Shown here: one piece after another, positions 6,635-13,551 of the stretch
Numbering within the stretch: the first letter of the stretch is position 1
Layout: each line of letters starts with the position of its first letter
Origin: CAZNRY01 sp964575675
Lineage (GTDB): Bacteria; Eisenbacteria; RBG-16-71-46; CAIMUX01; VGJL01
Reading direction: 5' to 3'
Assembly: GCA_964575675.1 (NCBI GenBank)
Contig: CAZNRY010000074.1
Location: forward strand, 1-18,863
DNA: 18,863 nt
Position numbers and translations under genes: made by a program
Notes under the pieces: model-generated
What the model was told of the DNA's origin: nothing
The model's input: only the letters and a program-made list of their open reading frames with translations
The model's database searches: none

Positions 6635-9346
6635 ATGACACGCGCGAAAAGCCCTGGAGTCGGCCCTATGCTCGTGGTCGCAGGGGTCCTGGCATTCATC
6701 CTCGTGCCGCAGCTGGTGTCGTTCTACGTCGACTGGCTCTGGTTCGAGAGCATCGACCTCGCGCGGGTCTTCGTCACAAGTTTCAAGGCGCAGGCCTTCT
6801 GGTCGCTGACGGGCGGTCTGCTCGGCTTTCTCATTGTCTATGCCAGCCACCTGGCGATGGTTCGCGCCACCCGGGGACGCGGCCTCACCGTCTCCTTCCA
6901 GAACGAGGCTGCCCTGCAACTGGACGCGCCGAGGCACATCGACCGGCTCGCCCTCGTGGCGCCGGCGCTGGCGGCGTTCGTCGTCGGATCCCTGTTCGCC
7001 AACAACTGGCGCAAGTTCCTCTTCCAGGCCCACGCCACGCCGTTCGGGTCCGCCGACCCGGTCTTCGGCCGGGACATCTCGTTCTATGTCTTTTCCCTGC
7101 CGGTACTTGAAATTGTCGGTTCGGCCCTGCTGCTGGCGCTCGGCCTCGCTCTGCTTGCGGCGGCGGTCATGTATTTCCTCAAGGGGTCGCTGCTCCTCAC
7201 CGGCCGGGGAATCACCGCGGAGCGGCCCGCCTCGGTGCACCTCGCCGTCCTCGGCAGCCTGCTCTTTCTCGTGCTGGCGTTCAAAACCTTCGTCAGCATG
7301 CACGCAGTCCTCTTCTCGACGCGAGGGCTCGTCGCCGGCGCGACCTACATCGACGTCAACGCGCGCCTGCCCCTGATGAATCCGCAGATCGCGCTCGCCG
7401 TCATCGCGGCGGCCCTGATCCTGGCGAACATCTTCGTGCGGCGTAACCTGCTCGTCGTCGTGGGGATCGGCGCCTACCTCGTCGTCGCGGTGGTCGGCGA
7501 CTCCATCTACCCGGCGCTCCTGCACAAGTTCGTTGTGGCGCCCAACGAACTGGTCAAGGAGACGCCTTATATCCACCGGAACATCGCTGCGACCCGGAAG
7601 GGCTTCGGCCTGGACGCCGTCGAGGAGCGCAGCATCTCGGGACAGTCCGTCCTGGGCCGGGAGGAAGTGGAAAGAAATGGCGCAACCATCAGGAACATCC
7701 GTCTCTGGGATCACCGGCCGCTGCTAGACACGTTCAGCCAGGTGCAGGAGATCCGCACCTATTACGACTTCACCACGGTGAGCAACGACCGCTACGTGGT
7801 TAACGGCGAGTACCGGCAGACCATGCTCTCCCCGCGCGAGCTCTCGAGCGCCAGCATCCCGACGAAAAACTGGATCAACGAGACGCTGACCTTCACCCAC
7901 GGCTACGGGGTGACGCTGGGGCCCGTCACCCAGGTGACGCCGGAGGGGCTGCCGGTGCTGCTCGTGAAGGACATCCCGCCGGTCTCCACCGCCGCGGAGA
8001 TCCGGATCACCCGGCCCGAGATCTACTACGGGAAGCTCTCGAGCAGCCACGTCATCGTCAACACGAAGTCGAAGGAGTTCGACTACCCCGCGGGCGAGGA
8101 GAACGTCTTCACAGAGTACGCCGGGGCCGGCGGGGTCCGGATCAACTCGCTCCCGAAGCGGCTGGCGTTCTCGGCGCACTTCGGCTCGATGAAGCTGCTG
8201 CTCTCGAACGACATCACCGCCCGGAGTCGGGTCCTCTATCACCGGAACATCGCCGAGCGGGTCGGGAGGGTCTTCCCGTTCCTGCGACTTGACAGCGACC
8301 CGCACATGGTGGTTGCGGACGACGGGCGCCTGGTCTGGATGTACGACGCCTACACGGTGAGCAATCGCTACCCCTACTCGCAGCCGGTCGGCGACGGCGT
8401 CAACTACATCAGAAACTCGGTGAAGATCACCGTCGACGCCTACGACGGGAGCCTGAAGTTCTACCTCGCCGACCCCGCGGACCCGATCGCGCAGACCATC
8501 GCGAAGGTCTTCCCGGGCGTACTGCGCCCCATCGCGGAGATGCCCGCGGACCTGCGCCGGCACATCCGCTACCCGCTCGACATCTTCGGCGTACAGACGG
8601 CTGTCTACTCGACCTACCACATGGAGGACCCGCAGAGCTTCTACAACCGCGAGGACCAGTGGGAGATCCCCGTCATGGGCGCTGAGGGCCAGCGCGCGGA
8701 GATGGAGTCCTACTACACGATCATGAAGCTGCCGGGGGAGCGGAAGGAGGAGTTCATCCTGATGATCCCCTTCAACCCAAAGAACAAGGACAACCTCTCG
8801 GCCTGGATGGCGGCGCGCAGCGACGGGGAGCACTACGGGAAGATGGTCGTCTACCGCTTCCCGAAAGACCGGCTCGTCTACGGCCCGAAGCAGATCGTGG
8901 CGCGGATCAACCAGGACACCGAGATCTCGCGGCAGGTCTCGCTCTGGGACCAGCGCGGGTCGAAGGTCATCCAGGGGACGCTGCTCGTGATCCCGGTCGA
9001 GAACTCGCTGATCTACGTGCAGCCGCTCTACCTGCGCGCCGAGACCGGCAAGATCCCGGAGCTCAAGCGGGTAATCGTGGCCTACGAGAACAAGATCGCG
9101 ATGGAGGAGACGCTGGAGCGCGCGCTCGCAAGGATCTTCGGCGAGGGGGCAGGTGCAACCCAGACCGCGGCGGCGGGTGAGGCGAGCGCGGCGACCGCGA
9201 CCCGGCAGCCGGCGGCGGACGGCGGCCTGGCAGCCCGCGCGCGGGAGCACTACGAGCGGGCGATCAAGGCCCAGCGCGAGGGCAACTGGGCGATCTACGG
9301 CGAGGAGATCGCGAGGCTCGGGGAGATCATCGGGAAGATGCAGTGA
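6635..9346 (+). CDS. UPF0182 (COG1615) family integral membrane protein
   Basis: The start is the ATG at 6635, preceded by GGAAAGGAAGG; this gives 903 residues, the usual family size. Seven membrane segments are visible at about 11-32, 56-76, 104-122, 153-183, 201-222, 250-268 and 271-292. Family hallmarks are present: WLWFESID after the first segment, DPVFGRDISFYVFSLP at about 141-156, and VAPNELVKETPYIHRNIAAT after the last one. A large soluble domain of more than 500 residues follows, probably on the outer face. The tail has an Ala/Thr-rich linker and then AREHYERAIKAQREGNWAIY near the C-terminus, as in other members. The biochemical role of UPF0182 is unknown. No partner gene is adjacent on its strand: the next plus-strand gene begins 315 bases on and looks independent. 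The long minus-strand open frames over it are shadows of its GC-rich codons. Confidence 0.93.
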   Translation: MTRAKSPGVGPMLVVAGVLAFILVPQLVSFYVDWLWFESIDLARVFVTSFKAQAFWSLTGGLLGFLIVYASHLAMVRATRGRGLTVSFQNEAALQLDAPRHIDRLALVAPALAAFVVGSLFANNWRKFLFQAHATPFGSADPVFGRDISFYVFSLPVLEIVGSALLLALGLALLAAAVMYFLKGSLLLTGRGITAERPASVHLAVLGSLLFLVLAFKTFVSMHAVLFSTRGLVAGATYIDVNARLPLMNPQIALAVIAAALILANIFVRRNLLVVVGIGAYLVVAVVGDSIYPALLHKFVVAPNELVKETPYIHRNIAATRKGFGLDAVEERSISGQSVLGREEVERNGATIRNIRLWDHRPLLDTFSQVQEIRTYYDFTTVSNDRYVVNGEYRQTMLSPRELSSASIPTKNWINETLTFTHGYGVTLGPVTQVTPEGLPVLLVKDIPPVSTAAEIRITRPEIYYGKLSSSHVIVNTKSKEFDYPAGEENVFTEYAGAGGVRINSLPKRLAFSAHFGSMKLLLSNDITARSRVLYHRNIAERVGRVFPFLRLDSDPHMVVADDGRLVWMYDAYTVSNRYPYSQPVGDGVNYIRNSVKITVDAYDGSLKFYLADPADPIAQTIAKVFPGVLRPIAEMPADLRRHIRYPLDIFGVQTAVYSTYHMEDPQSFYNREDQWEIPVMGAEGQRAEMESYYTIMKLPGERKEEFILMIPFNPKNKDNLSAWMAARSDGEHYGKMVVYRFPKDRLVYGPKQIVARINQDTEISRQVSLWDQRGSKVIQGTLLVIPVENSLIYVQPLYLRAETGKIPELKRVIVAYENKIAMEETLERALARIFGEGAGATQTAAAGEASAATATRQPAADGGLAARAREHYERAIKAQREGNWAIYGEEIARLGEIIGKMQ

Positions 9347-9548
9347 CCTGTCTCCTGTTCCTCTAAGCCCAGGCCACGCGGTGAATGGGCGCCTCCCTTG
9401 TGATTCACCGAACAAGCCCGCGCCGCCGGTTGAAAACAGTACCCCGCTCCCCCGGCGATCGCGACATGGAACTGCCCAAATAACCCGGCGGTTCTGAGGA
9501 TTTGCGGCCGCCCTGCATCCCCAGGAATGTTCGCGGTGAATGGATTCG

Positions 9549-9577
9549 TTCTCCATTCCCATCATTCGACCTACAAT
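9549..9577 (+). promoter_or_regulatory. Possible promoter of the glycoside hydrolase-like gene
   Basis: TACAAT (9572-9577) stands 17 bases after TTCTCC (9549-9554), giving a leader of about 80 bases. The -35 match is poor. The rest of the 9347-9661 gap holds a 7-bp inverted repeat (GGTGAAT 9380-9386 with ATTCACC 9403-9409) that may help end the UPF0182 transcript, and a 12-bp repeat CGCGGTGAATGG at 9377 and 9532. Confidence 0.3.
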
Positions 9578-9661
9578 CCTGCGTGGGGGCTGATCCGCGG
9601 GTCTGCGCCGCACAGATCCGAAGCAACGACATCGAAGGAACGCAACCAACGGAGCGGCGCC

Positions 9662-11707
9662 ATGAACCGATCGATATCCCGCGGTCCGGTCCTCCTCGCC
9701 GGCCAACTTCGCCCCGCAATCCTCCTCGCCGGCCTCATCGCCATCTTCCTTTCGACCCCTTCCCGGGGAAGGGATCGGGGGCAGAGCTATCCGAAGCTCC
9801 TCGTCTACTCCTCGGCGATCGGGCACCTTCCCGATGCGACCCAGGACTCCCTCTCGTGGTACGACGTCTTGGTCTGCTCCGATCGCCCCGAGGTGGTCGC
9901 GTCCCTCCGCGCCCGCAACGCCGACCTGCGTTTGCTCTGGAGTCTCTCCCCGCAGTTCGCGACCCCGCCCGACAGCGCGGCAACGCCATGGTGGCTACCC
10001 GACACGCTCTGGAGCCCCTCGCGCCTGATCCAGCACTACGCGCAGAAGAACGACTGGTACCTGCGCGACACCTCGGGCCGGCCGATCACCGATGGCTCCT
10101 CCTTCGTCCTCAACTGGACCCGTTACTGCCCGCCCGGCGTCTTCGGGAGCTCACGAGGTCTTCGCGCCGCCGAATGGATCGCCCGCGTCGCGCTTCCGGG
10201 TGTCGCCTTCTCGCGTCAAACGCAGGAATCATGGTCGTGGGATTCGCGATCCGCGTACAACGGGTTCATCTTCGAGATCCTGGCCGACTGCCTCGGATCG
10301 TATGGCTGGGAGATCTACGCGCAGGCCGATCCCAACAGGGACGGCGTGGCCGATGGGGTCTACAGCGCCTGCAGCGCGACCGGCGCCGATGATCCCCTGA
10401 GCGTGCTGATGCGGGAAGAGAACGATCTCTTCTACAGGGATCTCGACGCCGCCTTCCCGACCGACTTCGTCTTCCTCTCGAACGAGAACAACCGGTACAT
10501 CGGCCCGGCCTGGTGCACGCGCCTCTCCGGGATGAAGCTCGAGAACTGGATGCGCCCCTCGAACCCTAGCTGGATGGATTGGTGGGACTGGTTCTACGGA
10601 CTCACCCCGCCCTGGGACCCAGGGGAAAACTGGGGCGTCGGCTACGCATGGACCGAAGCGGTCTACGACCGGCAGACCGCGGACAGTCTGAAAGGATGGG
10701 ATCTCTCCTTCATCCAAGTCTGGGCCGAGCAGGATCGGTCCGACGAAGAGAACCTCCGCCAGATGCGACTCGGCCTGGGGACGGCGATGCTGGGAGACGG
10801 CTACTTCGCTTTCACCCGCGACCAACGCTATCCCCTTTGGCAGCGCGAGTTCGACTGGGACTTCGGGCCGCCCCTCGGTCCCTTCGCACGCGAGTTGCCT
10901 TCGCGCGGCGACAGTCTCTATGTCCGCTTCTTCCGGCGCGGAATGGTGGAGGTGAATCCCAACGACAGCGTGGAGTCGGGCGTCCCCGCGCGAGACAGCC
11001 GCTTCACCTTCTGGCTTCCCGTCCAGGATCTAGCAGCGGAGATCACTCCGGGGCGCAATGCCCGGGTGACCTGGACCACACCCGCTGGCGAGGAGAACGA
11101 CGCCGACTTCTACGAACTCCGCTACGCGATGGCGCCGATCACCCTGGACACGTGGGATTCGGCCATGCCCTATGCGGGAAACCCGGTCGTCGCGACTCCG
11201 GGATCGCCCGTGTCCGTCACCATTCTCGGCCTTCGCCCCGGGGCGGAGTACCATTTCGCCGTTCGCGCGCACACCCGCGGGCGACCGGAACCCACTCTCT
11301 CGAATGAGGCATGGGTACGCTCCCCCTCGGTCCAGAACGATCTCCACCCATCGACCCCTCCGCGGACCGATCCCGACCCGGTCCCGACGGATGAGACCGG
11401 ATCGAACGGGTCGAGTTCTCTTCCTTCGCGCTCCGGCATTCTGGCGATCGATCCGAATCCCTCCGCGGGGGAGGCGACGATTCGCTTCGCGATCTCCCCG
11501 GGCACGGGACCGGTGCGGATCACGATCGAGGATGTGGCCGGCCGCCGGGTGCGCACGCTCGTCGAGGGAGCCGCGCGGGCGGGGAGCTTCAGCCGCACTT
11601 GGGATGGATTCGATGATCGAGGGAAGCGGGCGGCGCCAGGGATCTACTTCGTCCGTCTTTCATGGTGCGGTGGGGTGGACGGCAGAAAACTCATGCTCGT
11701 CCGATGA
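9662..11707 (+). CDS. Secreted putative glycoside hydrolase (GHL15-like) with Fn3 and FlgD-like modules
   Basis: Start chosen at the ATG at 9662 (GGAGCGG just before), giving 681 residues. An open extension to 9527 encodes no signal-like sequence. Residues 1-37 form a signal peptide (AILLAGLIAIFLSTPSRG). Residues about 43-450 resemble the hypothetical glycosyl hydrolase family 15 type: LRLLWSLSPQF, YAQKNDWYLRDTSGRPI, NWTRYCP, then YNGFIFEILADCLGSYGW with a calcium-loop-like DPNRDGVAD, and later FLSNENN and DGYFAFTRDQRYPLW. An Fn3-like domain follows (about 449-556: ARVTWTTPAGEENDADFYEL to YHFAVRAHTRG), then a Pro/Ser/Thr linker and a FlgD-like module (589-681: IDPNPSAGEATIRF, TWDGFDDRGKRAAPGIYFVR, ending LMLVR). 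It probably acts on polysaccharide outside the cell or on the surface. The substrate and catalytic acids are not established; the family call is by pattern only. Confidence 0.82.
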   Translation: MNRSISRGPVLLAGQLRPAILLAGLIAIFLSTPSRGRDRGQSYPKLLVYSSAIGHLPDATQDSLSWYDVLVCSDRPEVVASLRARNADLRLLWSLSPQFATPPDSAATPWWLPDTLWSPSRLIQHYAQKNDWYLRDTSGRPITDGSSFVLNWTRYCPPGVFGSSRGLRAAEWIARVALPGVAFSRQTQESWSWDSRSAYNGFIFEILADCLGSYGWEIYAQADPNRDGVADGVYSACSATGADDPLSVLMREENDLFYRDLDAAFPTDFVFLSNENNRYIGPAWCTRLSGMKLENWMRPSNPSWMDWWDWFYGLTPPWDPGENWGVGYAWTEAVYDRQTADSLKGWDLSFIQVWAEQDRSDEENLRQMRLGLGTAMLGDGYFAFTRDQRYPLWQREFDWDFGPPLGPFARELPSRGDSLYVRFFRRGMVEVNPNDSVESGVPARDSRFTFWLPVQDLAAEITPGRNARVTWTTPAGEENDADFYELRYAMAPITLDTWDSAMPYAGNPVVATPGSPVSVTILGLRPGAEYHFAVRAHTRGRPEPTLSNEAWVRSPSVQNDLHPSTPPRTDPDPVPTDETGSNGSSSLPSRSGILAIDPNPSAGEATIRFAISPGTGPVRITIEDVAGRRVRTLVEGAARAGSFSRTWDGFDDRGKRAAPGIYFVRLSWCGGVDGRKLMLVR

Positions 11708-11713
11708 ACCGCA

Positions 11714-11770
11714 TCATCCCCCGCTTAGCGCCTGGATGATCTGGATCTCGTCGTGCTTCGGTTCCCGGCC
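11714..11770 (-). pseudogene. Tail of a ThiS/MoaD-like sulfur carrier, without a body
   Basis: Directly after the rex stop, the minus strand reads GREPKHDEIQIIQALSGG and then TGA. The DEIQII..LSGG-stop ending is the signature of the ubiquitin-like sulfur carriers ThiS and MoaD, whose C-terminal Gly-Gly is thiocarboxylated. Upstream in the same frame lies only Arg/Ser-rich shadow of rex, with no MoaD/ThiS-like N-terminal part. If the resemblance is real, this is the remnant of a carrier gene whose 5' part was deleted up to rex. It could also be chance, since only about 14 residues are informative. Confidence 0.35.
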
Positions 11771-11771
11771 A

Positions 11772-12458
11772 TCACTCCTCGGGCGGAAGGCGCCTGATGT
11801 TCGCCTCGCGGAGGTCGTTGCAGAGGTGCGCGAGCCCGGCGGCGATGTGCTCGTTGCGGACCACGACCTCTTCGGGCGCCTCCAGCTTGACGGGCGCGAA
11901 GTTCCAGATCGCCTGCACGCCCGCGCGCACGAGCCGCGATGCGATCTCCTGCGCGTCATCGGGCGGTACGGTCAATACCGCGAGCCGGATCTGGAAGATG
12001 TTCAGCACGTCCTCGAGCTGCTCGAGCGGCAGGATGCGGAGTCCCCCCGCGAACCTCCCGATCTTCTCCGGATCGGCGTCGAAAACCGCCACGATCCGCA
12101 TTCCGTAAGGCCCAAAACCCTCATAAGAGGCGATCGCCGATCCCAGGCGACCCATTCCCACCAATACGGCCATGTTCACGGGGCGCAAACCGAGGACATG
12201 CTCCGCGACGTCCTTGATAGGGCGGACGGCCAGATGCCCGTTGGCTTCGGGTTCGAGACCCAGTGTTGCGACGTCCTCCATGACCTGAGAGGTGGAGATT
12301 CCCAGCTCCGTCGCCACTTCCTCGGGAGCGATCTCCTGCTTGCCGGAGCGAAGCAGCCTCTCGGTCAGCCGGTAGTAGTGAGGGAGCCGCATGCGAAGCG
12401 CCCTCGGCACGCGCTTCTCGGTGAACTGCTGCCCCCCGGTCTCTTCCCTCATCGTCAT
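11772..12458 (-). CDS. rex: Rex-family redox-sensing transcriptional repressor
   Basis: Rex dimers sense NADH/NAD+ through a Rossmann domain and repress fermentation and respiration genes. The start at 12458 follows a GGGGAGGGGAGC site; the 228-residue product has the usual length. An N-terminal winged helix (about 17-80: RLPHYYRLTERLL, EEVATELGISTSQV) precedes a nucleotide-binding domain with GMGRLG at 101-106, the acidic strand end IVAVFDADPEKIG, VLTVPPDDAQEIA, GVQAIWNFAPVKL and a terminal swapping helix (HIAAGLAHLCNDLREAN). Oddly, the recognition helix and wing, normally like QVRKDLS.FG..G.RG.GY, read QVMEDVATLGLEPEANGHLAV: the Arg-Lys pair and the Arg-Gly-x-Gly-Tyr wing are gone. It may bind a different operator or have lost DNA binding. 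No TTGTGAA...TTCACAA-type site was found near it. It is transcribed alone, preceded by a terminator-like hairpin. Confidence 0.88.
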   Translation of the reverse strand: MTMREETGGQQFTEKRVPRALRMRLPHYYRLTERLLRSGKQEIAPEEVATELGISTSQVMEDVATLGLEPEANGHLAVRPIKDVAEHVLGLRPVNMAVLVGMGRLGSAIASYEGFGPYGMRIVAVFDADPEKIGRFAGGLRILPLEQLEDVLNIFQIRLAVLTVPPDDAQEIASRLVRAGVQAIWNFAPVKLEAPEEVVVRNEHIAAGLAHLCNDLREANIRRLPPEE

Positions 12459-12521
12459 CGAATGCTCCCCTCCCCTTGCGTCCGGGGGCGGCAGCCGCCC
12501 GAACGGATTCCATACCGGCAA

Positions 12522-12551
12522 AGATTACCCCGTCGGATCGGGCGCGGGCAA
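12522..12551 (-). promoter_or_regulatory. Possible rex promoter
   Basis: On the minus strand TTGCCC (12546-12551) and TAATCT (12522-12527) are 18 bases apart, giving a leader of about 55 bases. It starts just downstream of the hairpin at 12558-12588, which would insulate it from the upstream gene. The hexamers are only fair matches. Confidence 0.3.
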
Positions 12552-12557
12552 ACTGTT

Positions 12558-12588
12558 GAGGACCCCGGGGGATTGCCCCGAGGTCCTC
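12558..12588 (-). terminator. Strong hairpin between the PEP-CTERM gene and rex
   Basis: GAGGACC-C-CGGGG pairs with CCCCG-A-GGTCCTC around a five-base loop: 12 pairs plus one mismatch. It lies 45 bases after the PEP-CTERM stop and about 100 bases before the rex start. Only a short T-containing stretch (AACAGTTTG) follows on the minus strand, so it may be a hairpin terminator of low U content. Confidence 0.6.
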
Positions 12589-12632
12589 TGTTGGAGGCTT
12601 GCCGAAACGAATGGACGGGTGCGCTATGGCGT

Positions 12633-13388
12633 CTAGCTCTTCTTCCTTCGTCCGAATAGCATGCCCGCGGCGGCGAGACCGCCCCCAAGGAGGAGGATGC
12701 TGGCCGGTTCGGGAACGGGGGTGACCGCGATGGCGATCTCGCCGAGGTCGTTACCGCATCCCATCGTCCAGTGCGCGAAAACCGAACTCACGGGACCGAA
12801 GGCATTGCGGTCGATGATCGCCTCGATCGAGTAGCGTCCGCTAAAGGTGTCGTAACGGAACGCGTCGATCGGGCTGCTGTTCGCCCAGGAGGTCACGCGC
12901 AGTGGATCGGCGGCTCCGCCCCACGCGGGCAGACCCGCGATGTCCGGATTCTGCCACGCCAGATTCCCGGAGCGAAGGACACCGCCGGCGCTCACATCGA
13001 TGGCGAAGTCGTAGACGTTGTCGCCCGTGACGTCGAGTGCGATGTCGCCCGGATCGTAGTGCTGCATATATGTACCGTTGTAATCCGTCCTGCCTGTGAT
13101 GGGGAAGCCGGTGACGATCCCGATGTAGTAATTCGTGGCGTCCCAACCGAGGTACATGGCCTCGATGTCGTAGTCCTGCCCGCCGTCGCCCGGTCCGAGC
13201 CATCCGCCGCCACCCGAGACGTAGTCCTCGACCATGTACTGAACGTTCGCGGGTGCGCTCGCGTTGGGCGTCCACTGCAGGTAGGCGATTCCCCAGTCAT
13301 CTAGAAAGAGGGGGGTTGCCCAAGCGCCCGCCGGCACGAGGAGGCCGAGCACGACGAGAACGCCGGAGATCATTGATAGTCGCTTCAT
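12633..13388 (-). CDS. PEP-CTERM sorting domain protein
   Basis: GAGGAGGT is placed nine bases before the ATG at 13388, which is preferred to the ATG at 13397 that touches the site; the product has 251 residues. A signal peptide ends at AWA/TP near residue 24. The body is beta-rich and Asp/Gly/Tyr-rich (LDDWGIAYLQWTP, DIEAMYLGWDATNYYIGIVT, GDIALDVTGDNVYDFAIDVS), a pattern seen in DOMON-like or carbohydrate-binding-like secreted proteins; the function is unknown. The last 27 residues are a textbook PEP-CTERM signal: VPEPAS, a Gly/Ala/Leu membrane segment (ILLLGGGLAAAGMLF) and GRRKKS. In known systems an exosortase (EpsH/XrtA type) cuts at this site, and such proteins are linked to exopolysaccharide and biofilm. 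An exosortase should be elsewhere in the genome; none is in this window. Confidence 0.92.
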   Translation of the reverse strand: MKRLSMISGVLVVLGLLVPAGAWATPLFLDDWGIAYLQWTPNASAPANVQYMVEDYVSGGGGWLGPGDGGQDYDIEAMYLGWDATNYYIGIVTGFPITGRTDYNGTYMQHYDPGDIALDVTGDNVYDFAIDVSAGGVLRSGNLAWQNPDIAGLPAWGGAADPLRVTSWANSSPIDAFRYDTFSGRYSIEAIIDRNAFGPVSSVFAHWTMGCGNDLGEIAIAVTPVPEPASILLLGGGLAAAGMLFGRRKKS

Positions 13389-13476
13389 CGTAGACATACC
13401 TCCTCGGGAATCGGATAGGGGCGCCGCGAGGCGGACCCTGTCAAGGAAACCCGACGGATACATTGCCCTTGGAACG

Positions 13477-13506
13477 AGTCTAAGACACTCGACGGGTCAG
13501 GGGCAA
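13477..13506 (-). promoter_or_regulatory. Possible promoter of the PEP-CTERM gene
   Basis: TTGCCC (13501-13506) and TAGACT (13477-13482) are 18 bases apart on the minus strand, in the 163-base gap after the redox-barrel gene. The -10 sits in a short inverted repeat (CGAGT...ACTCG, 13475-13491). The architecture resembles the rex candidate. Confidence 0.35.
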
Positions 13507-13551
13507 GAATAATCGTCGAGTTGCGGCAATTCGATTCTGCCAAGGTAGATT

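Noticed and set aside
6404..7714. 436-codon open frame on the minus strand
   Set aside because: It is antisense to the first part of the UPF0182 gene and its divergent region, with a charged, repetitive composition and no recognisable domain.
7724..9826. 700-codon open frame on the minus strand
   Set aside because: It lies antisense to the UPF0182 gene and the start of the next one. Its product is Asp/Arg/Val-rich low-complexity sequence typical of shadows of GC-rich codons, and no ribosome binding site was seen.
11172..12659. 495-codon open frame on the plus strand
   Set aside because: It runs across the end of the hydrolase gene in another frame and antisense to rex. The composition is shadow-like.
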